Shown here piece after piece: positions 21,030 to 28,926 of a stretch of DNA of 35,702 bases. The notes under the pieces were generated by a model. It saw only the letters and a list, made by a program, of their open reading frames with translations, searched no databases and was not told the DNA's origin. Every line of letters starts with the position of its first letter. Position 1 is the stretch's first letter. Origin of the DNA: Acidobacteriota bacterium. Its GTDB lineage: Bacteria > Acidobacteriota > Polarisedimenticolia > J045. Position numbers and translations under genes: made by a program. Location of the stretch: positions 1-35,702 of the forward strand of contig RFHH01000047.1 of assembly GCA_003696075.1 (NCBI GenBank), in the 5' to 3' direction.

Positions 21030-22919
21030 ATGGCGAACTCGTCGGGTCCGACGCGCGAGCGCTGGGGAACGAGGATCGGCCTGATTCTGGCCGCCGCGGG
21101 AAACGCGATCGGCATCGGGAACCTGCTGCGCTTCCCGAGCCAGGCCGCGCAGAACGGCGGTGGCGCCTTCATGATCCCTTACATCGTGTCCCTTCTGCTC
21201 TTCGGCCTGCCGATGATGTGGGTCGCCTGGACGGTCGGCCGCATGGGCGGACGCTGGGGGCACGGCACGACTCCCGGGATCTTCGACAGGCTGGCGGGCG
21301 GGCGCCCCTGGGCGAAGTACCTCGGCGTGATCGGCGTCGCGCTTCCGATGGTGTTCGTGCTCTACTACGCTTACATCGAGGCGTGGTGCCTCGGATACTC
21401 GTGGTTTTCCTTCCGCGGCGCCTACAGCGATCCCAGCGTCGATCTCAGGACTTTCTACAACGAGTTCCTCGGCAACGCGACCACGTCCAACTACTTTTCG
21501 GGGGTGGGTGTCGCGCTCCTCTTCATGCTGATCACCCTGGCGCTCAACGTCTGGATCCTCTACCGCGGAATCCAGGGAGGCATCGAGCTGCTCGCGAAGA
21601 TCGCCATTCCCCTGCTCATGGTGTTCTGCCTCGTCCTCGGGGTCCGCGTGCTCACTCTCGGACAGATCAAGGGCACCGTGGCCGACGGGCTCAACTTCCT
21701 CTGGACACCACACCTGGACCGGCTGCTGGACTTCAACGTCTGGATGGCCGCCGCGGGCCAGATCTTCTTCACGCTCTCGATCGGCTTCGGCTCGCTCGAG
21801 TGCTACGGTTCCTATCTGAAAGAGGACGACGACATCGCGCTGACCGGCCTGACGACCGCTTCGCTGAACGAGTTCGTCGAGGTGATCTTCGGCAGCATGA
21901 TCGCGATCCCGGCGGCCGCCGTCTATTACGGCGCCGGACAGGTCGAGGCGATCGCGAAGTCGGGGGGATACGCGATCGGCATGGTCTCGATGCCGGAGAT
22001 CCTTCGAGGCATCGGGGGCGTCGAGGTGTTCGGCTCCATGTGGTTCCTGCTCCTGTTCTTCGCCGCCTTCACCTCCTCGGTCGCGGTCGCCCAGCCGGTG
22101 ATGTCGTTTCTCCAGGACGAAGCGCGCCTGAGCCGCGCCGCGTCCGCCGCCGTGCTCGGCCTGCTGTGGCTGCTGGGTTCCGTCCCCGTCGTCTTCTTCT
22201 ACCGCTATGGATCCCTCGACGAGATGGACTTCTGGTCGGGCACCATCGGGCTCGTCGTCTTCGCCATCTTCGAAGTGGTGCTGTTCGCCTGGGTGTTCGG
22301 GATCGACCGCGGCTGGCAAGAGATGAACCGGGGCGCCCAGATCCGCATCCCGGTGGTGTTCCGGTTCATCATCAGGTGGGTGACGCCGGCGGCTCTCGTC
22401 GCGATCTTCGCCGGTTGGTTCTTCCCGGCGACGATGAACGGCTCGCTGATCGCCTCGCCGAAGCTCTATTGGGGCGTGATCGACGCCGGATCGATCGGCG
22501 GCCGCGTGACCGAGCACCTTCCGGAACGTGGATCCCTGGAAGAGGCGCGTCTGAAGAAGATCGAGGAACGCTTCGCGCGGGCGGTGACCAAGGCCGGACG
22601 CGATCTCCGCGCATGGGCGAACGTCACGCTCAACCCGGCGGCACCCCCGGCGGTGGACAGCGTCGGCGGTGATCCCGAACTGCTGGCGGAGTTCGGCCGA
22701 CGCGACCTGCAGGAGTGGCTCGCCGCCCGCGGACTCCGTTTCGAGCCGGAGGAGGGGTCCCCCTCCCGCTCCGTGGCCCTGTCGCTGGCGATCGAGGGTC
22801 GCTACCGGGAAACGGCCATCTGGATGACCCGGATCGTCATGCTCGGCTTCCTGTTCGGGTTCGGCGTGATGGTCTGGGCGATCTGGCTCCGCCGGTCGGC
22901 CGGGGAGGATCGCGCATGA
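21030..22919 (+). CDS. Neurotransmitter:sodium symporter (SLC6/NSS) family transporter
   Basis: An inner-membrane Na+-coupled uptake carrier, by family probably for an amino acid; the substrate is unknown. The start ATG at 21030 has GGAGGG 4 nt upstream. TM1 holds the unwound NSS signature GNAIGIGNLLRFPSQA, followed by NGGGAFMIPY, and TM6 has FFTLSIGFGS. The protein is 629 residues, longer than compact bacterial homologues such as LeuT (about 510). The extra length lies between the penultimate and last membrane segments, about residues 485-595, as a charged, helical insert (LEEARLKKIEERFARAVTKA). The final TM is about 600-620. It overlaps the metS-like gene as ATGA. Confidence 0.93.
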   Translation: MANSSGPTRERWGTRIGLILAAAGNAIGIGNLLRFPSQAAQNGGGAFMIPYIVSLLLFGLPMMWVAWTVGRMGGRWGHGTTPGIFDRLAGGRPWAKYLGVIGVALPMVFVLYYAYIEAWCLGYSWFSFRGAYSDPSVDLRTFYNEFLGNATTSNYFSGVGVALLFMLITLALNVWILYRGIQGGIELLAKIAIPLLMVFCLVLGVRVLTLGQIKGTVADGLNFLWTPHLDRLLDFNVWMAAAGQIFFTLSIGFGSLECYGSYLKEDDDIALTGLTTASLNEFVEVIFGSMIAIPAAAVYYGAGQVEAIAKSGGYAIGMVSMPEILRGIGGVEVFGSMWFLLLFFAAFTSSVAVAQPVMSFLQDEARLSRAASAAVLGLLWLLGSVPVVFFYRYGSLDEMDFWSGTIGLVVFAIFEVVLFAWVFGIDRGWQEMNRGAQIRIPVVFRFIIRWVTPAALVAIFAGWFFPATMNGSLIASPKLYWGVIDAGSIGGRVTEHLPERGSLEEARLKKIEERFARAVTKAGRDLRAWANVTLNPAAPPAVDSVGGDPELLAEFGRRDLQEWLAARGLRFEPEEGSPSRSVALSLAIEGRYRETAIWMTRIVMLGFLFGFGVMVWAIWLRRSAGEDRA

Positions 22920-23038
22920 ACATCTCGGCGGCGGTTTTCATGATCCTGAGCTGGCTCCTCGTCGGCTCGCTGTCGGCCTACTGCTTCGTGAAGGTCCTGG
23001 GGGGCGACCGGGAACGAAGGAACGGCGGCGGACGCTGA
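22916..23038 (+). CDS. MetS-like small subunit of the NSS transporter
   Basis: A 40-residue membrane peptide with one transmembrane helix (about residues 5-27, FMILSWLLVGSLSAYCFVKV) and a basic tail (GGDRERRNGGGR). Its start overlaps the symporter stop by 4 bp, so its production is coupled. Small single-helix partners of NSS carriers are known as MetS, after the methionine transporter MetPS of Corynebacterium. The position, size and topology match that role. The assignment rests on context and topology, because so short a peptide carries little sequence signal. Confidence 0.75.
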   Translation: MNISAAVFMILSWLLVGSLSAYCFVKVLGGDRERRNGGGR

Positions 23039-23043
23039 CGTCG

Positions 23044-23499
23044 ATGAACCCCGGCGCCGACCGGCGGCGACGCCTCGCGGAGCTGGTGGAGAGGGAGCTC
23101 GGCGCGCCGCGCCCGTTCGAAGAGGTCGCGGACGAAATCCCCCGCCTGCTGCCGGATGCCGGCGAGGCGGCCGAGGTGCTCAGAGCCCTGGCGAAGGCCG
23201 ACCGGGCACGCTTCTGGCTGCGGGCCGAGCGCCGCTGGACCCGGCGCCTCGGCTGGCGGCTGGTGCGCCCCTTGATGGCCGTCTCGCTCGCCGGGGCCGT
23301 GGTGGCCGTCGCGCAGCGCGCGCTCGACGCCACCGCGGCCTACCTCCTCTACCTGGCCGGTGTCGCCGCGCTCTACGTCGCGCTCCAGCTCTACCTGTCC
23401 CGGTGGTCCGCCGCGACCGAGCGCCGGCTGGCCGAGATCGAACGCGCCCACCGGGAGGAGATGGCCCGCCTGCTCGAGCGCCTTCGTGTCACGAGATGA
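23044..23499 (+). CDS. Membrane protein with coiled-coil tail, unknown function
   Basis: A 151-residue protein with an Arg/Glu-rich cytoplasmic N-terminal helix region (1-70, [19 protein letters not shown]), two transmembrane helices (about 74-92 and 97-116), and a C-terminal charged helix (120-150, [22 protein letters not shown]) with coiled-coil heptads. It follows the MetS-like gene by 5 bp and so belongs to the transporter unit, perhaps as a third component. I recognise no family. Its end overlaps the convergent kbl gene by 11 bp. Confidence 0.65.
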   Translation: MNPGADRRRRLAELVERELGAPRPFEEVADEIPRLLPDAGEAAEVLRALAKADRARFWLRAERRWTRRLGWRLVRPLMAVSLAGAVVAVAQRALDATAAYLLYLAGVAALYVALQLYLSRWSAATERRLAEIERAHREEMARLLERLRVTR

Positions 23500-24679
23500 C
23501 GGAAAGCTCCCGCCCCACCTCCGTGAACGCTTCCACCGCCCGGTCGAGCTGTTCGATCGTGTGCGCCGCGGAGACCTGCACCCGGATCCGCGCCTGCCCC
23601 TTCGGCACCACCGGGTAGAAGAAACCGATCACGTAGATGCCGCAGTCGAGCAGCGCGGCCGACATCTTCTGCGCGAGAACCGCGTCGTACAGCATGATCG
23701 GGACGATCGGGTGCTCGCCCGGTTTGATGTCGAACCCGGCCTCCGTCATGCGGCGCCGGAAGTGCTTCGTGTTGCGTTCCAGCCGGTCCCGCAGCTCGGT
23801 GGTTTCGCTCAGGCGGTCGAGCACGGCGATGGAGGCCCCCGCCACGACGGGCGCGAGCGTGTTCGAGAACAGGTACGGCCGCGACCGCTGGCGCAGGATG
23901 TCGACGATCTCCTGGTGCGCGGCGATGAACCCTCCAGAGGCGCCTCCGAGCGCCTTGCCGAGGGTTCCGGTGACGATCTCCACGCGATCCATCACGCCGC
24001 AGTGCTCCGCCGACCCTCGGCCCGTCGCTCCCACGAATCCGGTGGCGTGGCTGTCGTCGACCATCACCAGCGCCTCGTAGCGGTCGGCGAGCTCGCAGAT
24101 CTCGCGCAGCGGGGCGATATCGCCGTCCATCGAAAACACGCCGTCGGTGGCGATCATCCGGCGCCGCGCGCCCGAAGCCTCTTTCAGCTTCGCCTCGAGA
24201 TCGTTCATGTCGGCATGCTTGTAGATGAAGCGCTTCGCCTTGCACAGGCGGATGCCGTCGATGATCGAGGCATGATTCAACTGGTCGGTGACGATCGCAT
24301 CCTGCTCGCCGAGAATCGGCTCGAAGACCCCGCCGTTCGCGTCGAAGCAGGCCGCGTACAGGATCGCGTCGTCCTTCTGGAGGAAGGCGGCGAGCTTCCG
24401 CTCCAACTCCCGGTGGATGTCGAGAGTCCCGCAGATGAAGCGCACCGAGGACATCCCGTAGCCGCGCGCATCGAGAGTCTTGTGGGCGGCCTCGATCAAC
24501 CAGGGCGCCCCCGAAAGCCCGAGGTAATTGTTCGCGCAGAAGTTGAGCACCTTCCGCCCGTCGGCCAGGGTGATCTCCGCGCCCTGAGGGCTGGCGATGA
24601 TCCGCTCGCTCTTGAACAGCCCCGAGTCCTTGATCTGCTGAAGCTCCTGCTGCAGCTCGGTCTTCACCGCTCCGTACAT
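23489..24679 (-). CDS. kbl: 2-amino-3-ketobutyrate CoA ligase (glycine C-acetyltransferase)
   Basis: A PLP enzyme that cleaves 2-amino-3-ketobutyrate with CoA into glycine and acetyl-CoA, the second step of threonine breakdown. The 396 residues align throughout with E. coli Kbl from memory. Diagnostic segments are [20 protein letters not shown] (specific to Kbl against BioF or serine palmitoyltransferase), [31 protein letters not shown], and [13 protein letters not shown] with the PLP lysine. The C-terminus [17 protein letters not shown] is also typical. GGGAGG is 5 nt before the ATG at 24679. No threonine dehydrogenase (tdh) gene is in the window. Confidence 0.95.
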   Translation of the reverse strand: MYGAVKTELQQELQQIKDSGLFKSERIIASPQGAEITLADGRKVLNFCANNYLGLSGAPWLIEAAHKTLDARGYGMSSVRFICGTLDIHRELERKLAAFLQKDDAILYAACFDANGGVFEPILGEQDAIVTDQLNHASIIDGIRLCKAKRFIYKHADMNDLEAKLKEASGARRRMIATDGVFSMDGDIAPLREICELADRYEALVMVDDSHATGFVGATGRGSAEHCGVMDRVEIVTGTLGKALGGASGGFIAAHQEIVDILRQRSRPYLFSNTLAPVVAGASIAVLDRLSETTELRDRLERNTKHFRRRMTEAGFDIKPGEHPIVPIMLYDAVLAQKMSAALLDCGIYVIGFFYPVVPKGQARIRVQVSAAHTIEQLDRAVEAFTEVGRELSVIS

Positions 24680-24741
24680 CGGCTCCTCCCGAAGGAGACC
24701 TTCGGCGCGCCACTTTCTGCGCGGCGCCCGGGAAACGCTGC

Positions 24742-24747
24742 ATGATA
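24742..24747 (-). promoter_or_regulatory. Candidate -10 box for kbl
   Basis: TATCAT on the minus strand, about 63 bp upstream of the kbl start, fits a -10 hexamer, but no TTGAC-like -35 lies 16-18 bp before it. It overlaps the ATG of the divergent CAP gene. Confidence 0.3.
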
Positions 24748-25689
24748 CTACGACGCCGCGCGGCGGCACGGGGGCGAACGGTGGCCAGCGTCCGATGCAT
24801 CGCGGCGGTGGGGATCGGTTGGCTGGCCCTCCTCGTGCCTTCCGGCGCCGCAAACCCGCTCGAAGCGCTCGCCGGCCGCCTCGCCCAACGGCTCGCCGCC
24901 GAACGCGCCGCCGGCGGCGGGCCCCCGCTGATCCGGTCGGCGGAGCTCGATCGCCTCGCCGCTCGGCGCGCCGGGGAGATCGCCGCGAGGGCGCCCGGCC
25001 GCCGGCTCGGCGGGAGAGAGCCGGTCTCGTCGTGGCTGGCCCGCGCCGGGCCGGTGCGGTTCCGCCGTGCGCTCGAGTTCGTGCACCTGCAGCGCCACGA
25101 GCGCGACCCGGTGGGCGCCGTGCTCGCGCGCCGGCCGGATACCTCTCCGTTCTGGCAAACGGTCCGTTCGGGCCGGCGCCCGGGCCGCGTCGGGGCGGGG
25201 GTGGCGCGAACCGCGGACGGGTGGCTCGTGTTCGTGGCGCTCCTCACCGAGGCCCCACGGAGCGCCGGGGAGCTGCGCGCGCTCGAGCGCGCCGTGGCCC
25301 GGGAAGCGAACACCGTCCGCTCCGCCCGCGGCCTGGAACCGCTGCAGCCCGATGCCGCGCTGGGGGAGGCCGCACGGCGGCACGCGGAGGCGATGGCGGC
25401 CGCCGGCCGGGTGACCCACCGCCTCCCGGGAGGTCCGGCGCTCGCGGAGCGCGTCCGCCGGGTCGGGGTGAGGTTCCGCCGGCTGGCCGAGAACCTGGCG
25501 GCGGTCGGCGACTCGGACGATGCTCCGGCGCGGGTGCTGGCCGGCTGGCTCCGAAGCCCCGGCCACCGCCGGAACCTTCTCGATCGCCGCTTCACCCGAA
25601 CGGGCGTGGGTGTCGCCGCGGGGGAGGACGGCTCGCTCTACGTGACCCAGCTCTTCGTTCAGCCCGAACCGGCCGATCCGTCCCGATAG
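24742..25689 (+). CDS. Exported CAP/SCP-domain protein with two CAP-like repeats
   Basis: A secreted or periplasmic protein of the CAP superfamily (PF00188 type), whose bacterial members have no settled general function. The N-terminus has a basic stretch and a signal peptide (about 15-37, [19 protein letters not shown]). The C-terminal half (172-308) is a good CAP domain, with [47 protein letters not shown] and [19 protein letters not shown]. The N-terminal half (about 40-168) follows the same layout but is degraded, for example [20 protein letters not shown]. An in-frame GTG at 24781 would give a neater signal peptide ([13 protein letters not shown]) and is an alternative start. The gene ends overlapping its convergent neighbour by 31 bp. 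Confidence 0.85.
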   Translation: MILRRRAAARGRTVASVRCIAAVGIGWLALLVPSGAANPLEALAGRLAQRLAAERAAGGGPPLIRSAELDRLAARRAGEIAARAPGRRLGGREPVSSWLARAGPVRFRRALEFVHLQRHERDPVGAVLARRPDTSPFWQTVRSGRRPGRVGAGVARTADGWLVFVALLTEAPRSAGELRALERAVAREANTVRSARGLEPLQPDAALGEAARRHAEAMAAAGRVTHRLPGGPALAERVRRVGVRFRRLAENLAAVGDSDDAPARVLAGWLRSPGHRRNLLDRRFTRTGVGVAAGEDGSLYVTQLFVQPEPADPSR

Positions 25690-26204
25690 AGATCCCGGCG
25701 GCGCCAGAGGTGCACCGTCCCGATCAGCAGGAGCGCGAGCCAGACCGCCGCGAAAAGGGCGAGGCCGGTGACGACGCCCCGCGGCACCAGATCCCCGAAC
25801 GTCCCGTCCTCTCCGAGAACTCCGATCCGGCGGGCCATGGTGACCGCGGTGCGCATGTGCATCCGAAGGCGCGGTCCCGGGCGAGCTCCCAGCGCCACCG
25901 TCACCAGCGCGCCCCACCCGGGGATCGTGAAGAGCCAAGGGGCGAGGCGCGAGCGGGCCACGATCGCCCAGCCCGCGGCCAGCAGCAGGAGGCCGGAGCC
26001 CACCTGCCCGGCGAAGAACCAGAAACCGCTCCACGGAAGAAGCCGGTCGAACAGGGGCAGCGGGTACGCCGGCCGCAGCGCGGGGACGAAGGTGGCGACC
26101 AGGCGGTGGGCCAGGAGCAGAGTCCCCGCCAGCAGGCAAGCGGCCGCCGTCAACCGGCCCGCCACCGGTAGAGGCCGCCTCACCCGACCGGCCCCCGCCG
26201 CCAC
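25659..26204 (-). CDS. Membrane protein, unknown function
   Basis: A 181-residue protein with about four transmembrane segments (roughly 19-38, 58-80, 86-105 and 140-165) and a periplasmic or cytoplasmic middle loop (RPGPRLRMHMRTAVTMARRIG). The C-terminus is basic and short. I recognise no family. The GTG start at 26204 has GGAG 6 nt upstream. It lies 10 bp after the shikimate-kinase-like gene, so the DUF1684, kinase-like and membrane protein genes look like one operon. Its last 31 bp overlap the CAP gene. Confidence 0.65.
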   Translation of the reverse strand: MAAGAGRVRRPLPVAGRLTAAACLLAGTLLLAHRLVATFVPALRPAYPLPLFDRLLPWSGFWFFAGQVGSGLLLLAAGWAIVARSRLAPWLFTIPGWGALVTVALGARPGPRLRMHMRTAVTMARRIGVLGEDGTFGDLVPRGVVTGLALFAAVWLALLLIGTVHLWRRRDLYRDGSAGSG

Positions 26205-26214
26205 CGCCAGCTCC

Positions 26215-26742
26215 TCAGCCGAGCTTCTCCGCCCAGACGCGGTCCTCGAGACGCTGCACGATCTCGTCGGCGATCTCCTCCGGAGGGCGGCCGAGCGGTT
26301 CGACGATCAGGTCGGCCTCCTCGTAGATCGGGCGGCGCTGCTCGTACAGGGTGGTGAAGCGCTCGTTGCTCTCGTCGTCCGGGCGGAGCTGGCCCCGCTC
26401 GATGGCGCGCGCGAGGCACTCCTCGAGCGACGCGTCGATGAACACGGAGACACCCGACTGCTGGATGGTGCGCCGGTTGCCCCTATCGGTGAACGTGCCC
26501 GGCCCCGTGACGATCACGCCCGGGGGGCCCGTCGCCACGGCGACCAGCGCCCTCCGCTCCCGCTGGCGGACGCTGCTTTCGCCCTCCTTGCGGTACAGCT
26601 CGGCCAGCGGCATCCGTGCGCTCGCCTCGATGACAGCGTCGGTGCTGAACAGAGGGCGGTCGATCTTGTCCGCGAGCGCCCGCCCGACCTCGTCGGTCCC
26701 CGAACCGAAGAAACCGACGAGAAAGATGCGATCCGGAATCAT
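26215..26742 (-). CDS. Shikimate-kinase-like protein with degenerate P-loop
   Basis: A 175-residue protein clearly built like shikimate kinase: STDAVIEASARMPLAELYRKEGE (with Asp35), SVRQRERRAL (Arg59), VSVFIDASLEECLAR, LRPD and RFTTLYEQRRPIYEEADLIVE. But the P-loop, normally GxxGxGKST, reads GFFGSGTDEVG (10-20), so Thr16 replaces the essential ATP-binding Lys, and Asp-Glu follow. The GGG that normally contacts shikimate reads GPG (80-82). Several residues changed together, so a single sequencing error cannot explain it. It is therefore probably not a kinase, though a binding role is possible. The ATG at 26742 overlaps the DUF1684 stop by 4 bp. Confidence 0.8.
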   Translation of the reverse strand: MIPDRIFLVGFFGSGTDEVGRALADKIDRPLFSTDAVIEASARMPLAELYRKEGESSVRQRERRALVAVATGPPGVIVTGPGTFTDRGNRRTIQQSGVSVFIDASLEECLARAIERGQLRPDDESNERFTTLYEQRRPIYEEADLIVEPLGRPPEEIADEIVQRLEDRVWAEKLG

Positions 26743-27452
26743 TTCGTCACCTCGGTCGGCCGGCCCGCCTGTCCGTGCGAGGCCGCCGGGCCGCCCGCGC
26801 CGTGCGCGTCAACCCATCCCCTCTCCCCCGCGCGAACCGGGAAATCGAGCCGGTTCGCCGGTGGGGTCCGGGGGCACTGGTAGCCCGGCTTGCCGTAAGC
26901 GCAGGAAGGATAGTAGGCCAGGTTGAAGTCGAGAACATACCAGTCGTCGATTCCGCCGGCCAGATCGATGTAGCGTCCGGCTCCGTAGGTCTCCACACCG
27001 CTGGTCTCGTCCTGGAACGGAAGGAACAAGCCGCCCCACTCCCGGGGTCCGACGTCGCGCAGCTGGTAGACCTCCAGCTCGCGCCGCACGCCGTCCTGGG
27101 TCCAGACCAGCTTGCCGACGGCCACGGCGGGCCGCCGCTCCCCGTTGGTCGTGGTCATCGGGTGCGGCTTCGGATCGTCGTACCGCTCCAGGTGGGCGAA
27201 GAAACGCAGCGACGGATTGAAGGGATAGTAGTCGAGTCCTTGGAACCGGCGCTTCACCTCCTCGGGGAGAGGGGACTCGGGAGAGGTCTTGAACCACTCG
27301 TTCCGCTCCGCCCGGGCGGCTGCGATCTCCTCCGGCGAGAGGAACCTCAGCCCCGGCGGCGGTCCCTCCGGGCCGGGCGCCGGCGCGCAGCCCGCCAGGA
27401 GCGCGCCCAGCAGGGCCGCCTGGCGTCCGATCGATGCTCCCGCTCGTCTCAT
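26739..27452 (-). CDS. DUF1684 lipoprotein
   Basis: An envelope lipoprotein of the DUF1684 family, whose function is unknown. The N-terminus has a lipoprotein signal with lipobox LLAGC (Cys22 of the ATG 27452 version). DUF1684 features follow: the N-terminal NEWFKTSPESPLPEEVKRRF, FQGLDYYPFNPSLRF, WGGLFLPFQDETSG, TYGAGRYIDL, LDFNLAYYPSCAYG and CPRTPPANRLDFPVRAGE. The ribosome site is not obvious. A TTG at 27473 in frame is another possible start. It shares a 4-bp overlap with the kinase-like gene and follows the YfcC-type carrier by 46 bp. Confidence 0.9.
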   Translation of the reverse strand: MRRAGASIGRQAALLGALLAGCAPAPGPEGPPPGLRFLSPEEIAAARAERNEWFKTSPESPLPEEVKRRFQGLDYYPFNPSLRFFAHLERYDDPKPHPMTTTNGERRPAVAVGKLVWTQDGVRRELEVYQLRDVGPREWGGLFLPFQDETSGVETYGAGRYIDLAGGIDDWYVLDFNLAYYPSCAYGKPGYQCPRTPPANRLDFPVRAGERGWVDAHGAGGPAASHGQAGRPTEVTK

Positions 27453-27498
27453 CGGCGGCGATGATGCACGCAACGGCCGCAGGCGGCCAGCCCGCCGC

Positions 27499-28890
27499 TC
27501 AGGCGTACCCGAGCTGAACGGCCACGACGAGCGCGAGCGATCCCACCACCCAGACCTTGAGCATCAGCGGCGTGACGAAGCGCAGCCACCGGTCGAAGGG
27601 GATGCCGGCCATCGCCAGGATACCCATCAGGACGGCGTTGGTCGGGACGACGATGTTGGTGAACCCGTCCCCGAACTGGTAGGCCAGCACGGCGACCTGG
27701 CGCGTGATGCCGAGCACGTCGGACAGCGGCGCCATCAGTGGCATCGTGACATAGGCCTGCCCGCTGCCCGACGGAATGAAGAAGTTGCACACGCTCTGCA
27801 CCAGGAACATCCCGGCCGCCGCCAGCGAGGGGCCGAGGTGGCGGAGCGGCTGAGCGATTCCGTGGACGATCGTGTCGATCACCTGGGCATCGGCGAGGAC
27901 GAGCTTGATGCTGTTCGCGAAGCCGATGAGCAACGCCGTGGTGGTCAGATCGGTCGCTCCCCGGCAGAACTCGACGGCGATGCGGTCGGCCCCCAGGCCG
28001 CCGACCGCCCCGAGCACGATCGTCAGCCCCAGGAACAGGGCCCCCATCTCGACCAGGTACCAGCCACGGCTCGCCAGACCCCACACCAGCAGGCCCAGCG
28101 CCGCGAAGGTCACGGCGAGCACGGCCACGTGCCGGCGCCCCAGGGCGGGCGGGTCGGACGGCAGCGCGACGGGCGGCGGGCCGAGATCCGAGACCAGCGA
28201 GCGGGACGGCTCGCGCGCGACCTTGGTGGCATAGGACCAGACGTGGTGGATACCGATCGCCAGCATCACCGGCGTGAGCAGCAGGCGGAACCACATCCCG
28301 GAAGCGGGCGGCAACCCGGCGATGTTCTGGGCGATCATGACGGTGAAGGGGTTGAGCACCGCCGTCCCGTAGCCGACCCCGTAGCCGACGCACATGATGC
28401 CGACGCCGGTGACGGCGTCCATCCCCATGCCACGGGCGAGAAGCAGCAGAATCGGGACGAACGGGAGGTACTCCTCCGCCATCCCGAAGCCGGACGAACC
28501 GGCGGCGAAGGCCGTCACGCCGATGGCGATCAACCAGCCGCGCCGGTCGCCGAACCTGCGGAGCAGGAGCCCGATCGAGGCATCGACCGCGCCGGTGGCG
28601 CGGAGGACGGCGAACGCCCCGCCGATGATGAAGACGAAGAAGATGATGTCCTGAACCGAGGCGAAGCCTCGGGGAACGACCGTCAACGGGGTCAGCAGAT
28701 CCCCGACGCCGAAGGGCGCTTCCCGCTCGATCCGGTGATAGGTGCCGGGGACGACGACCTGGTGGCCGTCGTGGTCGTGCCGCTCGTAAGCGCCCGCGGG
28801 GAGCACCAGGCTCGCCAGCCAGGCCAGCACGATCATGCCGAAGAGCAGGACGAGGGTGTGAGGGACCTTGAGACGCCGCTTTTCTGCCAT
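27499..28890 (-). CDS. YfcC-family (C4-dicarboxylate anaerobic carrier type) membrane transporter
   Basis: An integral membrane carrier of 463 residues, related to YfcC and basic amino acid antiporter-like proteins; the substrate is not known. It begins [19 protein letters not shown] and has repeated hydrophobic segments, about 11-12. Conserved pieces are [83 protein letters not shown] and [20 protein letters not shown]. Charged SN..PSGSGQ is the typical C-half motif. GGGGAG is 4 nt before the ATG at 28890, and a GC hairpin (28901-28917) lies just upstream. It is first in the minus-strand block after the helicase. Confidence 0.88.
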   Translation of the reverse strand: MAEKRRLKVPHTLVLLFGMIVLAWLASLVLPAGAYERHDHDGHQVVVPGTYHRIEREAPFGVGDLLTPLTVVPRGFASVQDIIFFVFIIGGAFAVLRATGAVDASIGLLLRRFGDRRGWLIAIGVTAFAAGSSGFGMAEEYLPFVPILLLLARGMGMDAVTGVGIMCVGYGVGYGTAVLNPFTVMIAQNIAGLPPASGMWFRLLLTPVMLAIGIHHVWSYATKVAREPSRSLVSDLGPPPVALPSDPPALGRRHVAVLAVTFAALGLLVWGLASRGWYLVEMGALFLGLTIVLGAVGGLGADRIAVEFCRGATDLTTTALLIGFANSIKLVLADAQVIDTIVHGIAQPLRHLGPSLAAAGMFLVQSVCNFFIPSGSGQAYVTMPLMAPLSDVLGITRQVAVLAYQFGDGFTNIVVPTNAVLMGILAMAGIPFDRWLRFVTPLMLKVWVVGSLALVVAVQLGYA

Positions 28891-28900
28891 GGCGCTCCCC

Positions 28901-28917
28901 CCCGGGGCGGCCCCGGG
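28901..28917. other. GC hairpin between helicase and carrier genes
   Basis: CCCGGGG (28901-28907) and CCCCGGG (28911-28917) with a 3-nt loop lie just upstream of the carrier's ribosome site and 10 bp after the helicase stop. The A-run (28920-28925) is on the wrong side for either strand to be a standard terminator, so a translational role is as likely. Confidence 0.45.
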
Positions 28918-28926
28918 CCAAAAAGG

